Origin: Virgibacillus profundi | Lineage (GTDB): Bacteria; Bacillota; Bacilli; Bacillales; Amphibacillaceae | Direction of reading: 5' to 3' | Assembly: GCF_002287375.1 (NCBI RefSeq) | Contig: NZ_NPOA01000001.1 | Coordinates: 558,001 to 622,000, forward strand | DNA: 64,000 bases | Part shown: one piece after another, positions 45,667 through 54,907 of the stretch | Position numbering within the stretch: the first letter of the stretch is position 1 | Layout: every line of letters starts with the position of its first letter | Notes under the pieces: generated by a model | Database searches by the model: none | Told to the model about the DNA's origin: nothing | Seen by the model: the letters and a program-made list of their open reading frames with translations, nothing else | Made by a program: the position numbers and the translations under genes

Positions 45667-46656
45667 TCAATATTCAACAGGCTGCTTTTTATTCTTCCAA
45701 CCTGTTATTAGTAGTTTGTGAATAAAAGGACTAAAACGAAATACACTGAAAACAACTTTTTTCTTTTTATTAGTCTCAGGGTTTTTAATTATTCTAAAAA
45801 ACAACTGATTATATTTGTTTTTTATTTCAGTGCGTCTGTCATCTGCTTCCGGTAGCTCAATTTTTGACTGTAAATAATACCAGAAGAAATACTCTGTAAA
45901 ATCCAATAACGCTTTATTTTCCAGCTCTCGCAGTTTCTTTTCCCTAAAAAACTTTGCCCTATCATGCAATGCTAGTACCTTATCAAACTTTTTTTCTGTC
46001 ATTGGGGAATGGGTAGTACTTCCATTACGAATGATATAAAAATAGAGTGGAACTTGAACGTATACAATTTTATTCGCTTCATAAAGCAATTTGTGGGCTG
46101 TAAATTCATCATCATATAAGTATCCACTTGGATATTCGATGTCCGCAAAAAGTTTTTTTCTGTATATTTTATTCCAAGGTACAACATACGTAAGGTTTTT
46201 TTCATACAATCCATGTAAACCCCGCTTCTGTGTATAGCTAGTCACTGAATAGTCTGGAAGCGCATTTTTCCTTTGAATCTCTTTACCTTCATCTGTCGGA
46301 GAAAAGTCACACATCGCAATGTCTGCCTCAGCAGAAACAATTTCTTTATAAAGAATTTCTACCATTTGTTCATGAAAGTAATCATCACAATCGATAAAAG
46401 TAATATATTTGCCAGAAGCATAAGAAATGCCTGTATTACGTGCAGCTGCTATACCAGCATTGCTTTTATGTACAACCGATATTCTTTTATCTTTTTTTGC
46501 ATATTCCTCACAAATACGACCACTATTATCAGTAGATCCATCGTTAACAAGTATTAGTTCAAAATCTTTAAATGTCTGTTCTAACACAGAATTGATACAC
46601 AGCGGCATGTAAGCTTCTAAATTATAAATTAATGCGATAATACTTACTTTTGGCAT
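45667..46656 (-). CDS. Family 2 glycosyltransferase
   Basis: 329 residues: VSIIALIYNLEAYMPLC, LVNDGSTDNSGRIC, AAARNTGISYASGKYI, FIDCDDYFHEQM and YLYDDEFTAHKL. The C-terminal part (SVFRFSPFIHKLLITG) matches the neighbour at 44627 closely. TTGGAGG precedes the ATG. Donor and linkage unknown; the pair may add the same kind of sugar at two positions or act alternately. Confidence 0.88.
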   Translation of the reverse strand: MPKVSIIALIYNLEAYMPLCINSVLEQTFKDFELILVNDGSTDNSGRICEEYAKKDKRISVVHKSNAGIAAARNTGISYASGKYITFIDCDDYFHEQMVEILYKEIVSAEADIAMCDFSPTDEGKEIQRKNALPDYSVTSYTQKRGLHGLYEKNLTYVVPWNKIYRKKLFADIEYPSGYLYDDEFTAHKLLYEANKIVYVQVPLYFYIIRNGSTTHSPMTEKKFDKVLALHDRAKFFREKKLRELENKALLDFTEYFFWYYLQSKIELPEADDRRTEIKNKYNQLFFRIIKNPETNKKKKVVFSVFRFSPFIHKLLITGWKNKKQPVEY

Positions 46657-46672
46657 AGTGTACCTCCAATTA

Positions 46673-47656
46673 TTAAGTGGGCTGTCCCTTCAATATTTTT
46701 TTGTTCTTTGCCGAAATGTAATATTGATAATTTATCATCAGCAACTGCAACTTCACTTTCCAAGACAGCTGTTTTAGTTTTGGGATTTTATGAAAGTGCT
46801 TCCTCACTTCTCGGCTAATCCAAGCAAATTGTTCATTTGCTTCTTCCTTATCTGATATTTGATTTAAGATTGTTTGAACATTATCTAAAGACCACCAGAC
46901 AAACCGCAACCAAACTTCATCCATTAATTGAGGATATACCTTGCTAATAGTACTAATAATTTCGTCCCATGCTTTGTAACTGTCAATCCTCCCTTTATGA
47001 AACTTTGTTGTAAGAATGCTTTCTTCACGTGTCCGATAAATATATCCTGTTTTTGAAGTATTAACGATGCGATTCGCTTTTAAGAACAACTTATACGATA
47101 CAGCTAAATCTTCATGGATTCTACCTAGTGGAAAAGTGATATTGTCAAAGCAATGGCGACGGTAAAGTTTATTCCATAATGCAAATCTGTATATTTTTCC
47201 ACGAAATAACTCTCGTAGCGATTCCTCTTGTGGGAGTGTAAGGAAATGGTTATTTTCTCTTATGTCTGTTACTTCATCTCCAAACTGACGAGCATACCCG
47301 CAAATTGAGATATCACAGTTATTCTCCTCTAAAATATTCTCTAAGTTCTCAAACATATCCGGAAGAATCCAGTCATCACTATCTACAAATCCTACCAATT
47401 CTCCGGTGGCATTTTTAATTCCTGTATTTCTAGCTGCACTAACTCCTTGTGAGGATTGATGAATAACGACTATTCGTGGATCTTTTTTTGCAAATTCCTC
47501 ACAAATTGAAGGACTATTATCGGTTGAACCGTCATTAATCAATAGAATTTCCAATTCTTTTTTAGTTTGATTACAGATACTTAACAAACATTTCTCTAAA
47601 TACATTTCCACGTTATAAACAGGAACGATAATTGATATCAGACCAGTATTGATCAT
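46673..47656 (-). CDS. Family 2 glycosyltransferase
   Basis: 327 residues: ISIIVPVYNVEMYLEKC, LLINDGSTDNSPSIC, SAARNTGIKNATGELV, FVDSDDWILPDM and GRIHEDLAVSY (later acidic motif). The start overlaps the TagD-like stop (ATGA, 47653-47656), so the two are coupled. A standard EpsJ/EpsH-type GT2 enzyme; substrate unknown. Confidence 0.87.
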   Translation of the reverse strand: MINTGLISIIVPVYNVEMYLEKCLLSICNQTKKELEILLINDGSTDNSPSICEEFAKKDPRIVVIHQSSQGVSAARNTGIKNATGELVGFVDSDDWILPDMFENLENILEENNCDISICGYARQFGDEVTDIRENNHFLTLPQEESLRELFRGKIYRFALWNKLYRRHCFDNITFPLGRIHEDLAVSYKLFLKANRIVNTSKTGYIYRTREESILTTKFHKGRIDSYKAWDEIISTISKVYPQLMDEVWLRFVWWSLDNVQTILNQISDKEEANEQFAWISREVRKHFHKIPKLKQLSWKVKLQLLMINYQYYISAKNKKILKGQPT

Positions 47657-48102
47657 CTCACTTCCTCCACTGAAAACTCATCTAGTAAATTTCCCACTTT
47701 ATCTTTCACAATCGTCGACGACACTCCTTTTGTATACGGAAAATAAACAATATCAACACCTACATGATTAAACTTGATTTCCAGTTCATCAAAAAGAGCA
47801 TTTCCTTTCCAATCGTCACCAACAAACATGACGTTAAAAAGCAAATGCTCCCATGCAACAAATTTTTCTCGATTTATTTGGGGTACTGCCTGGTCTACAT
47901 ATTTTATTCCTTCTACAATGGCTTTTCGTTCTTCGTATGGAATGACCGGTCTTTTCTGTTTATATTTCATTACCAATTCATCTGTGCTGACCCCTACAAT
48001 GAGGTAATCACATTGTTCTTTTGCCTTTTTTAAAATGTTCAAGTGACCAACATGGAATAAATCAAAAACCCCAGTTGTATAGCCTACTTTATACTGCTTC
48101 AT
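47653..48102 (-). CDS. Glycerol-3-phosphate cytidylyltransferase-like (TagD family)
   Basis: 149 residues from the ATG at 48102 (AAAGGAG upstream); an earlier in-frame ATG is inside the TagB-like gene. Nucleotidyltransferase fold with GVFDLFHVGHLNIL (HxGH), FVGDDWKGN and a C-terminal YTKGVSSTIV in place of RTEGISTT. TagD makes CDP-glycerol from CTP and glycerol-3-phosphate. With the overlapping TagB/TagF-like gene it should provide CDP-glycerol (or a related CDP-alcohol) to decorate or build the polysaccharide with phosphoglycerol. Confidence 0.85.
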   Translation of the reverse strand: MKQYKVGYTTGVFDLFHVGHLNILKKAKEQCDYLIVGVSTDELVMKYKQKRPVIPYEERKAIVEGIKYVDQAVPQINREKFVAWEHLLFNVMFVGDDWKGNALFDELEIKFNHVGVDIVYFPYTKGVSSTIVKDKVGNLLDEFSVEEVR

Positions 48103-49273
48103 ACATTTCACTCCTTTTGTCATTAAAGCAAACAGCTTCAATTCGTTTCAGTAAGTGTTCACTCGCTCTTCCCTCTTCATAGGAACCAACTCTGTTTAGG
48201 AATTTCGCCAGATTATCCTGATAATTTCTATTATGAAAATTGCCTATTTTATCGAACAAATCGCTGTTACTTGTTGCACTAATGAAAGGAAGATCTGTGA
48301 TATCGAAATAAAGCTTTCTGTCTTGCTTTGTATATTCATGAATGTCAGGAACATACAGGAAGCATGGACGCTTGGTTATTGAAAAATCAAACATCAGGGA
48401 TGAATAATCAGATATTAAAACATCTGCAGTGAACAGCAATTCCTGGATATCCTCATAGGAAGTAACGTCTTTAACATGTTGATTTCCATTTATTAGCTGA
48501 CTGGATTTCGAAATCAGATGTGGGTGCAACTTAACCAAAATGACCCATTCACTGCCAAATTTATTTTTCAGTCTATTTAATAGCTGTGTCCAATCTAAAT
48601 CATAAACTTCCAAATTATTATGCTTTCTAAATGTTGGAGCATATAATAAAATTTTTTTGTCTTTAGGGATATTAAGTTTCCTCTTGATCTCTCCCATATC
48701 GTCTGATTTATGCTGGATTAACATATCATTCCTGGGAATACCTTGCTCAAAAATTTCACCATCAAACCAAAAAGATCTTTTGAATATGTTGGTACTGTAT
48801 TTACATCCGGAAAGTAATAGATCACACTTCATAGAATCTTTCCTGGCCATTTGCACATAAGAATCAGGCAGTACATCCTCGGCATCCTTCTCGATTTGTT
48901 TTAGACGTAGTGAGCTGTGCCAGGTCTGGATGTAATACTGGTTTTTCCGTTTAACAAACAATTCGGTTGTTCGATAATTTGTAATAACGACTTTGGCTGT
49001 ACATAGCTCATAGAAGTATCTAAAGGACATTGTCTTTACTTTTCTGATAGGTGTGGGGAGATGTTTGGAATTAGGATCATTGAAAGCCCACACCACGTCA
49101 AATCGGCCTTTGGGATAATGAGTCACCAAATATTCAGTGATATATTTCGGATTGCATCCATAGTTACTGCCATAATAGCTGAACATGAATAATTTGTTTT
49201 TCTTAATTGGAAGGCACCTGCAAAAATAAATAATAGCTAAGGCGATCAGCTGCTTCATACGATCGATCTTCAC
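48089..49273 (-). CDS. CDP-glycerol glycerophosphotransferase family protein (TagB/TagF-like)
   Basis: 394 residues with a GTG start (49271-49273) that overlaps the upstream GT2 stop (GTGA) and has GGAGGTG eight bases before. Family motifs: MFSYYGSNYGCNPKYI, YIQTWHSSLRLKQIEKD (the conserved H), EQGIPRNDML, LLYAPTFRKH, VKLHPHL and VLISDYSSLMFDFSI. These enzymes transfer glycerol-phosphate from CDP-glycerol to a lipid-linked glycan. The length fits a single-transfer TagB-like enzyme rather than a long TagF polymerase. Confidence 0.88.
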   Translation of the reverse strand: MKIDRMKQLIALAIIYFCRCLPIKKNKLFMFSYYGSNYGCNPKYITEYLVTHYPKGRFDVVWAFNDPNSKHLPTPIRKVKTMSFRYFYELCTAKVVITNYRTTELFVKRKNQYYIQTWHSSLRLKQIEKDAEDVLPDSYVQMARKDSMKCDLLLSGCKYSTNIFKRSFWFDGEIFEQGIPRNDMLIQHKSDDMGEIKRKLNIPKDKKILLYAPTFRKHNNLEVYDLDWTQLLNRLKNKFGSEWVILVKLHPHLISKSSQLINGNQHVKDVTSYEDIQELLFTADVLISDYSSLMFDFSITKRPCFLYVPDIHEYTKQDRKLYFDITDLPFISATSNSDLFDKIGNFHNRNYQDNLAKFLNRVGSYEEGRASEHLLKRIEAVCFNDKRSEMYEAV

Positions 49274-50331
49274 TCCGCTAACACCTCCTTTTTCAAATTC
49301 ACTTCTACTTGCTCAAGCCCAGGTGGGTGGGACAAAACCCTGATTGACCTTAACCCTCTTCTCAAGCCCAGGAAGGCAATATTAAAATAAGGGTGTAAAG
49401 AAAATAAGTATAATTGCGTGTTTAACTGTTTATCATACTTAACCGCATTTTTAAGCTTTGTGTAATTAGTTTGTATGTATGACTGTATTTCCTTTCGATA
49501 TATCCCGTTTTTATCTTTCTTTCTGTTCATAAACAATAGGTTATAATGAATCAGGCACATTTTTAAAATAGCTATATATGACGCATCTATAAGTCTTTCA
49601 TAGTTTTTCTCGATGAATTGATGTCTTACCTTAAGTCCCTTGATTATATCCAGGTTTCTCGGAGAATAAGTCGCAACAATACTGTCATCCCTTTGGAAAT
49701 AGTAGTACAGTGGCTGATGCATCAATAAAAAGTTTTTTACATTGTGCATCACCTGATGTGCCCAGAATACATCTTCAAATAATACTCCTTTTTTAAATGG
49801 AATTTCTTTGATCAATTCTGTCTTATATAGTTTCCCCCAGGCGAAGTTCTTCACTTTTTCATTTTTAACCAATTCATACATCAATATTTGATTATCCAGC
49901 TCGAGTGGTTCATCATTTGCATCAATATATCTGTTGTCAATCAGAAGCTTATCTTCATAAGCATAATAAAAAGCTGATTGAACAACATCAGCTTGGTATC
50001 TTAAACTATAATGAAGCATTAATTCAATCGCATTTTCCTTCAGCCAGTCATCACTGTCTGCAAACATCGTATATTCTCCTGTAACCTGCTTCATGCCATG
50101 ATTTCTCGCATCAGAAAGTCCGCCGTTTTCTTTATGGATCACCTTTATCCGATCGTCTTTATCCCGGTACTGGTCGGCAATTTTCCCACAATGATCCGGT
50201 GAACCATCGTCCACTAGAATAACTTCGATATTTTTATAGGTTTGATTTAAAATACTGTCTACACATCTATGAATATATTTCTCTACTTTGTAAATAGGAA
50301 CAACAACGCTGACTTTTCCCTTTTGAAACAT
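49270..50331 (-). CDS. Family 2 glycosyltransferase
   Basis: 353 residues: VSVVVPIYKVEKYIHRC, VILVDDGSPDHCGKIAD, GGLSDARNHGMKQVTGEY, FADSDDWLKENA and GVLFEDVFWAHQV. GSPDHCG is typical of one EpsJ/CpsI-like subgroup. Co-transcribed with the TagB-like gene by overlap. Sugar unknown. Confidence 0.88.
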   Translation of the reverse strand: MFQKGKVSVVVPIYKVEKYIHRCVDSILNQTYKNIEVILVDDGSPDHCGKIADQYRDKDDRIKVIHKENGGLSDARNHGMKQVTGEYTMFADSDDWLKENAIELMLHYSLRYQADVVQSAFYYAYEDKLLIDNRYIDANDEPLELDNQILMYELVKNEKVKNFAWGKLYKTELIKEIPFKKGVLFEDVFWAHQVMHNVKNFLLMHQPLYYYFQRDDSIVATYSPRNLDIIKGLKVRHQFIEKNYERLIDASYIAILKMCLIHYNLLFMNRKKDKNGIYRKEIQSYIQTNYTKLKNAVKYDKQLNTQLYLFSLHPYFNIAFLGLRRGLRSIRVLSHPPGLEQVEVNLKKEVLAE

Positions 50332-50347
50332 ATAGTGTCCCCCCTTC

Positions 50348-51538
50348 CTAAGCCAATTGATATAACTTCTTAAGTTCCTGCTGATTTTGATAGTCTGTGT
50401 TTCTGCAGTTTTCTGCCAATTGCTTTCTACCCTCAGAATCCTTGAACAGTTTTTCTATACCACTCGCAATACCAGCAATGGAAAGGTCACAGATAGCACC
50501 ATCAAAACCATCTTTCACCTGACTCTGGGCAGTAGGGTAATTGGTAATCAAAACAGGCTTGGAAAGAATCTGTGCTTCTCCAACTGTCACAGCTTTTCCT
50601 TCATATCTTGATGGCTGAACATAAAGATCCGCTGCTTTCATAAATGGATAAGGGTTCGTTTTTTTGCCAAGTAGGATAAAACTCTCTGTCAGATCGTTTT
50701 CAGCTATTAATCTTCTGAGCTTTTCTTCCTCTCCGCCATACCCAACCACATACCAGGAAATATTTTTATAGCCTTTATTTTTTAACAGCTTTAACGCCTT
50801 CACAGCATAATCAATGCCTTTTGCATGTGATAATCTGGCCACAGTAATCAATTTGAACCGCTGATCATGGTTCATTGGATTATTCACTTCTTCATCAGCC
50901 AGTTTTATTATAAAATTCGGTGAGGAAATATTTTCAATGACCCTTACTTTGTTCTCCAGTTCACTATACTTGTTTAGAAAGGACTGTCTGCATGCATCTG
51001 ATACAGCGATAATATCATCGAATTTCCTCCACATTTTCAAATCCATATTTATGTCTGTATCCACTGTTGAATAATCTGTATGGATCCAGGCTATTTTCTT
51101 CCTTGCATTCACCTTTTCTGCTACAAAATAATGTGGCCATAAATAACTGACCGCTGTGTCATATTTTTTTTCCAGCTTAGGGAGAAATGGCAGGGCATAC
51201 TTCCACATCAATTGCAGCTGATAATACCCTGGCTCCTCCACTCCTTTTATTCTGCCTTTCATATCAGCGTTTACTTTGGATAGGATTCTCGATAAAGCGA
51301 TGGAATAATGTTTATCCTTGATTATTTCTCTGATTGACTTTCTAAATGTCGTATACTGGTCGACTTCTTCCAATAAAGTAATTTTGTTTGGAAGCAGGTT
51401 CATGAACTCTCCCTGATGCTTATATAGCATTAAATCAACCTTGTAATTTTTATAATCAAAATGGTCAAGCATGCTGATTAAGCTTCTTTCCACTCCTCCA
51501 ATTTCCATATCATAGGAGGCGATTAGTAGTTCTTTCAT
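50348..51538 (-). CDS. Family 4 glycosyltransferase
   Basis: 396 residues, GT-B fold: ASYDMEIGGVERSLISML at the N-terminus, LITVARLSHAKGIDYAV, WYVVGYGGEEEKL, GKKTNPYPFMKAADLYVQPS and the donor motif EGKAVTVGEAQ. The NPYPFMKAADLYVQPSR segment resembles the GT4 pair at 42-44 kb. It overlaps the upstream gene by 29 bases. Donor sugar unknown. Confidence 0.88.
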   Translation of the reverse strand: MKELLIASYDMEIGGVERSLISMLDHFDYKNYKVDLMLYKHQGEFMNLLPNKITLLEEVDQYTTFRKSIREIIKDKHYSIALSRILSKVNADMKGRIKGVEEPGYYQLQLMWKYALPFLPKLEKKYDTAVSYLWPHYFVAEKVNARKKIAWIHTDYSTVDTDINMDLKMWRKFDDIIAVSDACRQSFLNKYSELENKVRVIENISSPNFIIKLADEEVNNPMNHDQRFKLITVARLSHAKGIDYAVKALKLLKNKGYKNISWYVVGYGGEEEKLRRLIAENDLTESFILLGKKTNPYPFMKAADLYVQPSRYEGKAVTVGEAQILSKPVLITNYPTAQSQVKDGFDGAICDLSIAGIASGIEKLFKDSEGRKQLAENCRNTDYQNQQELKKLYQLA

Positions 51539-52664
51539 ATGTCCCTCCCGTGTTGGTTTGATAGATATTCATTAAAGCTAAAATTCCGCTTCTCAGCGAG
51601 TATCCGCTCTGTTCAAAGCCATCAATAATTTTAGTAATATTTCTTTCCCTTTTAGCAGCCACTTCCAATATTTTATCTGCCCAAATATCGGCCCCATCAG
51701 CCAATGAAAGCTTCGTCACTAAACCGATATTTATATCCGCTTCAGGCTGTATCGCTTCAGATACGACACACGGTACGCCACTTGCTTGAGCCTCCAGTAA
51801 AACCAGCCCAAGCCCCTCATACAAAGACGGGAAAACAAATACATCCATACTTTGCATTGCTGTGGCTATATTACTTCTTATCCCAGTAAACCTGATATTT
51901 TCATGAATTCCTTCATTTTTTGCCTTTTCCTCGATTTGTTTTCTTAGATCTCCATCACCTACCAGCAACAATTTAACTGAAGCGTCTTTTTTGATCATGC
52001 TTTTCATGATTTCCAATAGAAATGAATGATTTTTCGCTTCGATAAACCTGCCGACATGACCAATAACAATATTATTTCCAAGCCCCTCTTCAACTTTAAA
52101 ACTCTTTACATCTGTTCCCGGAGTTTGTAGGAATTGTTCATAATCAATTGCATTTGGGAAATAGGAGTAATTTATTCGATTTAATGCTTTTTCTCCAAAT
52201 AGATAGCTGCCTGCCCCATTACTGCATGCTAATAAATCGGTTGAAAAGCTATTGATGATCAGTCGCATGAATCTGATATAAGCTTTTCTGGTAAAACTGT
52301 CGCTATTGTCTAAAGTAGTGTGCGCATGTGCAATTCTGATTTTCACTCCAGCAAGAAGAGCCGCGGTATTTGCAATTCCTGAATGAAATAAGGTGTGGGA
52401 ATGAACCGCATGATATGGGCCATATTCTTTCATGACACGATACAGTGCTCTAAGTGATGTCGTTTTCGGTAGCTTGATAACCTTACCGCCCATTTTTTTT
52501 ATTTCCTGATCATAATCAGCTTCTTCCTTACCATAGGAAATAAAATCAAACTGTATCTTTTCATGATCAATATTTCTATAAATATTCATTAGCATTGTCT
52601 CTGTTCCTGCTCTGTTCATTGCCCCAACAACATGAAGAACCTTGATTGGCTTAAAATTCTCCAT
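51510..52664 (-). CDS. EpsF-like family 4 glycosyltransferase
   Basis: 384 residues from the ATG at 52664 (AAGGAGG six to seven bases upstream). The longer frame to 52763 runs into the sinR-like gene and is not used. VLHVVGAMNRAGTETMLMNI, HSHTLFHSGIAN and IAHAHTTLDNS resemble EpsF of B. subtilis. The C-terminal domain has IGHVGRFIEAKNHSFLL, LLVGDGDLRKQI and FPSLYEGLGLVLLEAQ. It is a second EpsF-like protein; the first is at 58660. Confidence 0.87.
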   Translation of the reverse strand: MENFKPIKVLHVVGAMNRAGTETMLMNIYRNIDHEKIQFDFISYGKEEADYDQEIKKMGGKVIKLPKTTSLRALYRVMKEYGPYHAVHSHTLFHSGIANTAALLAGVKIRIAHAHTTLDNSDSFTRKAYIRFMRLIINSFSTDLLACSNGAGSYLFGEKALNRINYSYFPNAIDYEQFLQTPGTDVKSFKVEEGLGNNIVIGHVGRFIEAKNHSFLLEIMKSMIKKDASVKLLLVGDGDLRKQIEEKAKNEGIHENIRFTGIRSNIATAMQSMDVFVFPSLYEGLGLVLLEAQASGVPCVVSEAIQPEADINIGLVTKLSLADGADIWADKILEVAAKRERNITKIIDGFEQSGYSLRSGILALMNIYQTNTGGTYERTTNRLL

Positions 52665-52683
52665 TTTCTCCTCCTTGTTATAT

Positions 52684-53025
52684 CTAACTGGAATCATTCT
52701 TCTCCTTTTGCCATCTTGCAAATTCAATAACTGTTTTATATTCCTGAAGCTGACCTTTTTCAACTCCTGATTTTTTTAAATCTTTCACAAAATCCATCCA
52801 TTCACTTTCCAGCATTTGCTGGCCACCGGGCTTAATACCAACAATTGAGCGAAGATCCACTTCCAGCACATTTGCTATCTTTTCTATGATTTGGATCGAG
52901 GGATTTTGGTTTTTGCTTCGTTCTATATTACTTAAATAAGATTTGGATATATTTGCCCGTTCAGCACATTCAGATAAAGTAAGACCTTTTCTTTTTCGGA
53001 TAGTCTGGATATTTTTTCCTATCAT
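52684..53025 (-). CDS. sinR: SinR-like transcriptional regulator
   Basis: 113 residues. N-terminal Xre-type helix-turn-helix (LTLSECAERANISKSYLSNIER) and a C-terminal part with EWMDFVKDLKKSGVEKGQ and FARWQK, matching the SinI/SinR interaction domain. In B. subtilis SinR represses the eps operon and matrix genes. Here the gene is inside the eps cluster, directly after epsN (stop TAA, three bases, then ATG), so it may give feedback control. No SinI gene is visible. Start supported by GAGGTATAAAAA. Confidence 0.82.
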   Translation of the reverse strand: MIGKNIQTIRKRKGLTLSECAERANISKSYLSNIERSKNQNPSIQIIEKIANVLEVDLRSIVGIKPGGQQMLESEWMDFVKDLKKSGVEKGQLQEYKTVIEFARWQKEKNDSS

Positions 53026-53028
53026 TTT

Positions 53029-54219
53029 TTATACCTCTTGTTTTCCTAATATCAAATAACTCCTATTACTGATGGTTCTATTTAGCGCATCCCTTAAACA
53101 TTTAATTACACGCAGCTGTTCTTCTCCAGTTAAGCCTGATCCTGAAGGGAGACATATCCCTTCAGCAAATAACTGCTTTGCAACATGTTCATTTTCCCTG
53201 TGTGGATAGTAGCTTGCTCCACGGAAAAGCGGCTGCATATGAAGGGGTTTCCACACATGACGTGCTTCTATATTTTCTTTTTGAAATGCTTCCAGCAATT
53301 GTTTTACAGATACTCCTGTTTTTGTCTCATCAACAGTTAATGTCGTAAGCCAGCGATTTGACCTTGTATCCTTTAATTCCGGCATAAAATTAACACCTGG
53401 AATGTCTGATAATGCATGGGTATAGAGATCGAATAATCTTCTTTTGGTCCTAACCCGGTCATCAAGCACCTGTAATTGTGTTCTGCCAACCCCTGCCAAA
53501 AGATTGCTTAGCCGGTAATTATAGCCTGTGACACTATGCTGATAATGTGGGGACGGGTCACGTGCCTGACTTGCCAGAAAGCGCGCTTGATTGATTGCCT
53601 CAACATCATCAGATACAAGCATTCCACCACCGGATGTTGTGATGATTTTATTCCCATTAAAGGAGTAAATACCAAACCTGCCTAATGTACCACTTGCCTT
53701 TCCTTTGTAAGTTGTTCCAAGAGATTCAGCTGCATCCTCTATAATTGGTACACCATAAAGGTCACAGATTTTTAATATTTCATCCATTTTCGAGCTTTGG
53801 CCATATAGATTAACAACGATAACCGCTTTTGGCAGTTTCTCCTTTATAGCAGCTTCCTGCATGGCTCTTTTTAATGCCGCTGGTGACATATTCCACGAAT
53901 CCGGCTCTGAATCAATAAAAACAGGTTCTGCTCCCTGGTACAAAACCGGATTGGCACTTGCAACAAATGTAAGCGTCGAACAAAACACCTTATCTCCTTT
54001 TGATATATCCAATAAGGAAAGAGCCAAATGAATTGCCGCTGTTCCTGAGCTGACAGCCACAGCAGCTTTTACACCTACCGCCTTGGCAAATTCCTCTTCG
54101 AATGCATCCACATTTGGCCCTACAGGAGCAACCCAATTTGTTTCAAATGCTTCATTGATATACTGGTTCTCTTTTCCGGTCATATGGGCCAGGGATAGGT
54201 TGATTCTAGGTTTTGTCAA
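53029..54219 (-). CDS. epsN: DegT/DnrJ/EryC1 family PLP aminotransferase (EpsN-like)
   Basis: 396 residues with a TTG start; AGGCGGTG lies six bases upstream. Fold-type I aminotransferase acting on 4-keto nucleotide sugars: VAVSSGTAAIHLAL, PIIEDAAESLG, the PLP lysine in YSFNGNKIITTSGGG, and YRLSNLLAG. With EpsC (4,6-dehydratase) and EpsM (acetyltransferase) it probably makes UDP-N,N'-diacetylbacillosamine, as proposed for B. subtilis EpsCNM. Confidence 0.88.
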   Translation of the reverse strand: MTKPRINLSLAHMTGKENQYINEAFETNWVAPVGPNVDAFEEEFAKAVGVKAAVAVSSGTAAIHLALSLLDISKGDKVFCSTLTFVASANPVLYQGAEPVFIDSEPDSWNMSPAALKRAMQEAAIKEKLPKAVIVVNLYGQSSKMDEILKICDLYGVPIIEDAAESLGTTYKGKASGTLGRFGIYSFNGNKIITTSGGGMLVSDDVEAINQARFLASQARDPSPHYQHSVTGYNYRLSNLLAGVGRTQLQVLDDRVRTKRRLFDLYTHALSDIPGVNFMPELKDTRSNRWLTTLTVDETKTGVSVKQLLEAFQKENIEARHVWKPLHMQPLFRGASYYPHRENEHVAKQLFAEGICLPSGSGLTGEEQLRVIKCLRDALNRTISNRSYLILGKQEV

Positions 54220-54267
54220 AAAAACACCGCCTTCTTAATGGGATTTGAACACATTGAACACATATTT

Positions 54268-54906
54268 CTATTCTTTTTTCACTAGGATTCTTTCGATTAT
54301 TCTTGTTGGACTTCCTACTGCTTTGCTGTATGCCGGTATATGCTCAATAACTGTGGAGCCTGCTCCGATTACCGACCAGCTACCCAGATGCTTTCCGGGA
54401 ATAACTGTGGCGGAAGACCCAACATGTACGCCTTCTCCTGTGGTTACATTCCCTGCCAACGTGCCATTTGGAGAAATATGAGAATAATCACCAACTCTAT
54501 TATCGTGTTCTACCACACCACCCGTGTTGATAATACAATGATTCCCAACATTGGCATTGGCGTTGATTACAGCATTGGGCATAATCACCGTTCCATTTCC
54601 TATCTTCGCTGATCTACTCACAACGGCTGTCGGATGAACAACAGTTAAATAATGTTTTGGCAGTAAATTTAAGCTTTGAACAATCTTTCTTCTGATTTCA
54701 TTACTGCCTATTGCCACAACCACTTTGGTATCATGGCGAAAGAGCTTTACCAGGTAGGAAATTGGGGCATGAATCATCCCTTTTTCCTGAAATCGATGAT
54801 CATATTTATCATCCAATACAGCAGTTACCTCATATAATCCACCACAAAAAATCATTTCCTGTATGACCCTGCTATGGCCGCCATCTCCTAAAATAACTAC
54901 ACTCAT
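54268..54906 (-). CDS. epsM: PglD/EpsM-like sugar acetyltransferase
   Basis: 212 residues from the ATG at 54906, which follows the epsL stop by one base; AAAGGG in the end of epsL serves as ribosome site. An N-terminal Rossmann-like part (VVILGDGGHSRVIQEMI) binds the amino sugar. A left-handed beta helix of hexapeptide repeats follows (KIGNGTVIMPNAVINANANVG split in turns, VEHDNRVGDYSHISPNG with the catalytic His). It acetylates the 4-amino group of UDP-bacillosamine-type sugars. Confidence 0.88.
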   Translation of the reverse strand: MSVVILGDGGHSRVIQEMIFCGGLYEVTAVLDDKYDHRFQEKGMIHAPISYLVKLFRHDTKVVVAIGSNEIRRKIVQSLNLLPKHYLTVVHPTAVVSRSAKIGNGTVIMPNAVINANANVGNHCIINTGGVVEHDNRVGDYSHISPNGTLAGNVTTGEGVHVGSSATVIPGKHLGSWSVIGAGSTVIEHIPAYSKAVGSPTRIIERILVKKE

Positions 54907-54907
54907 C

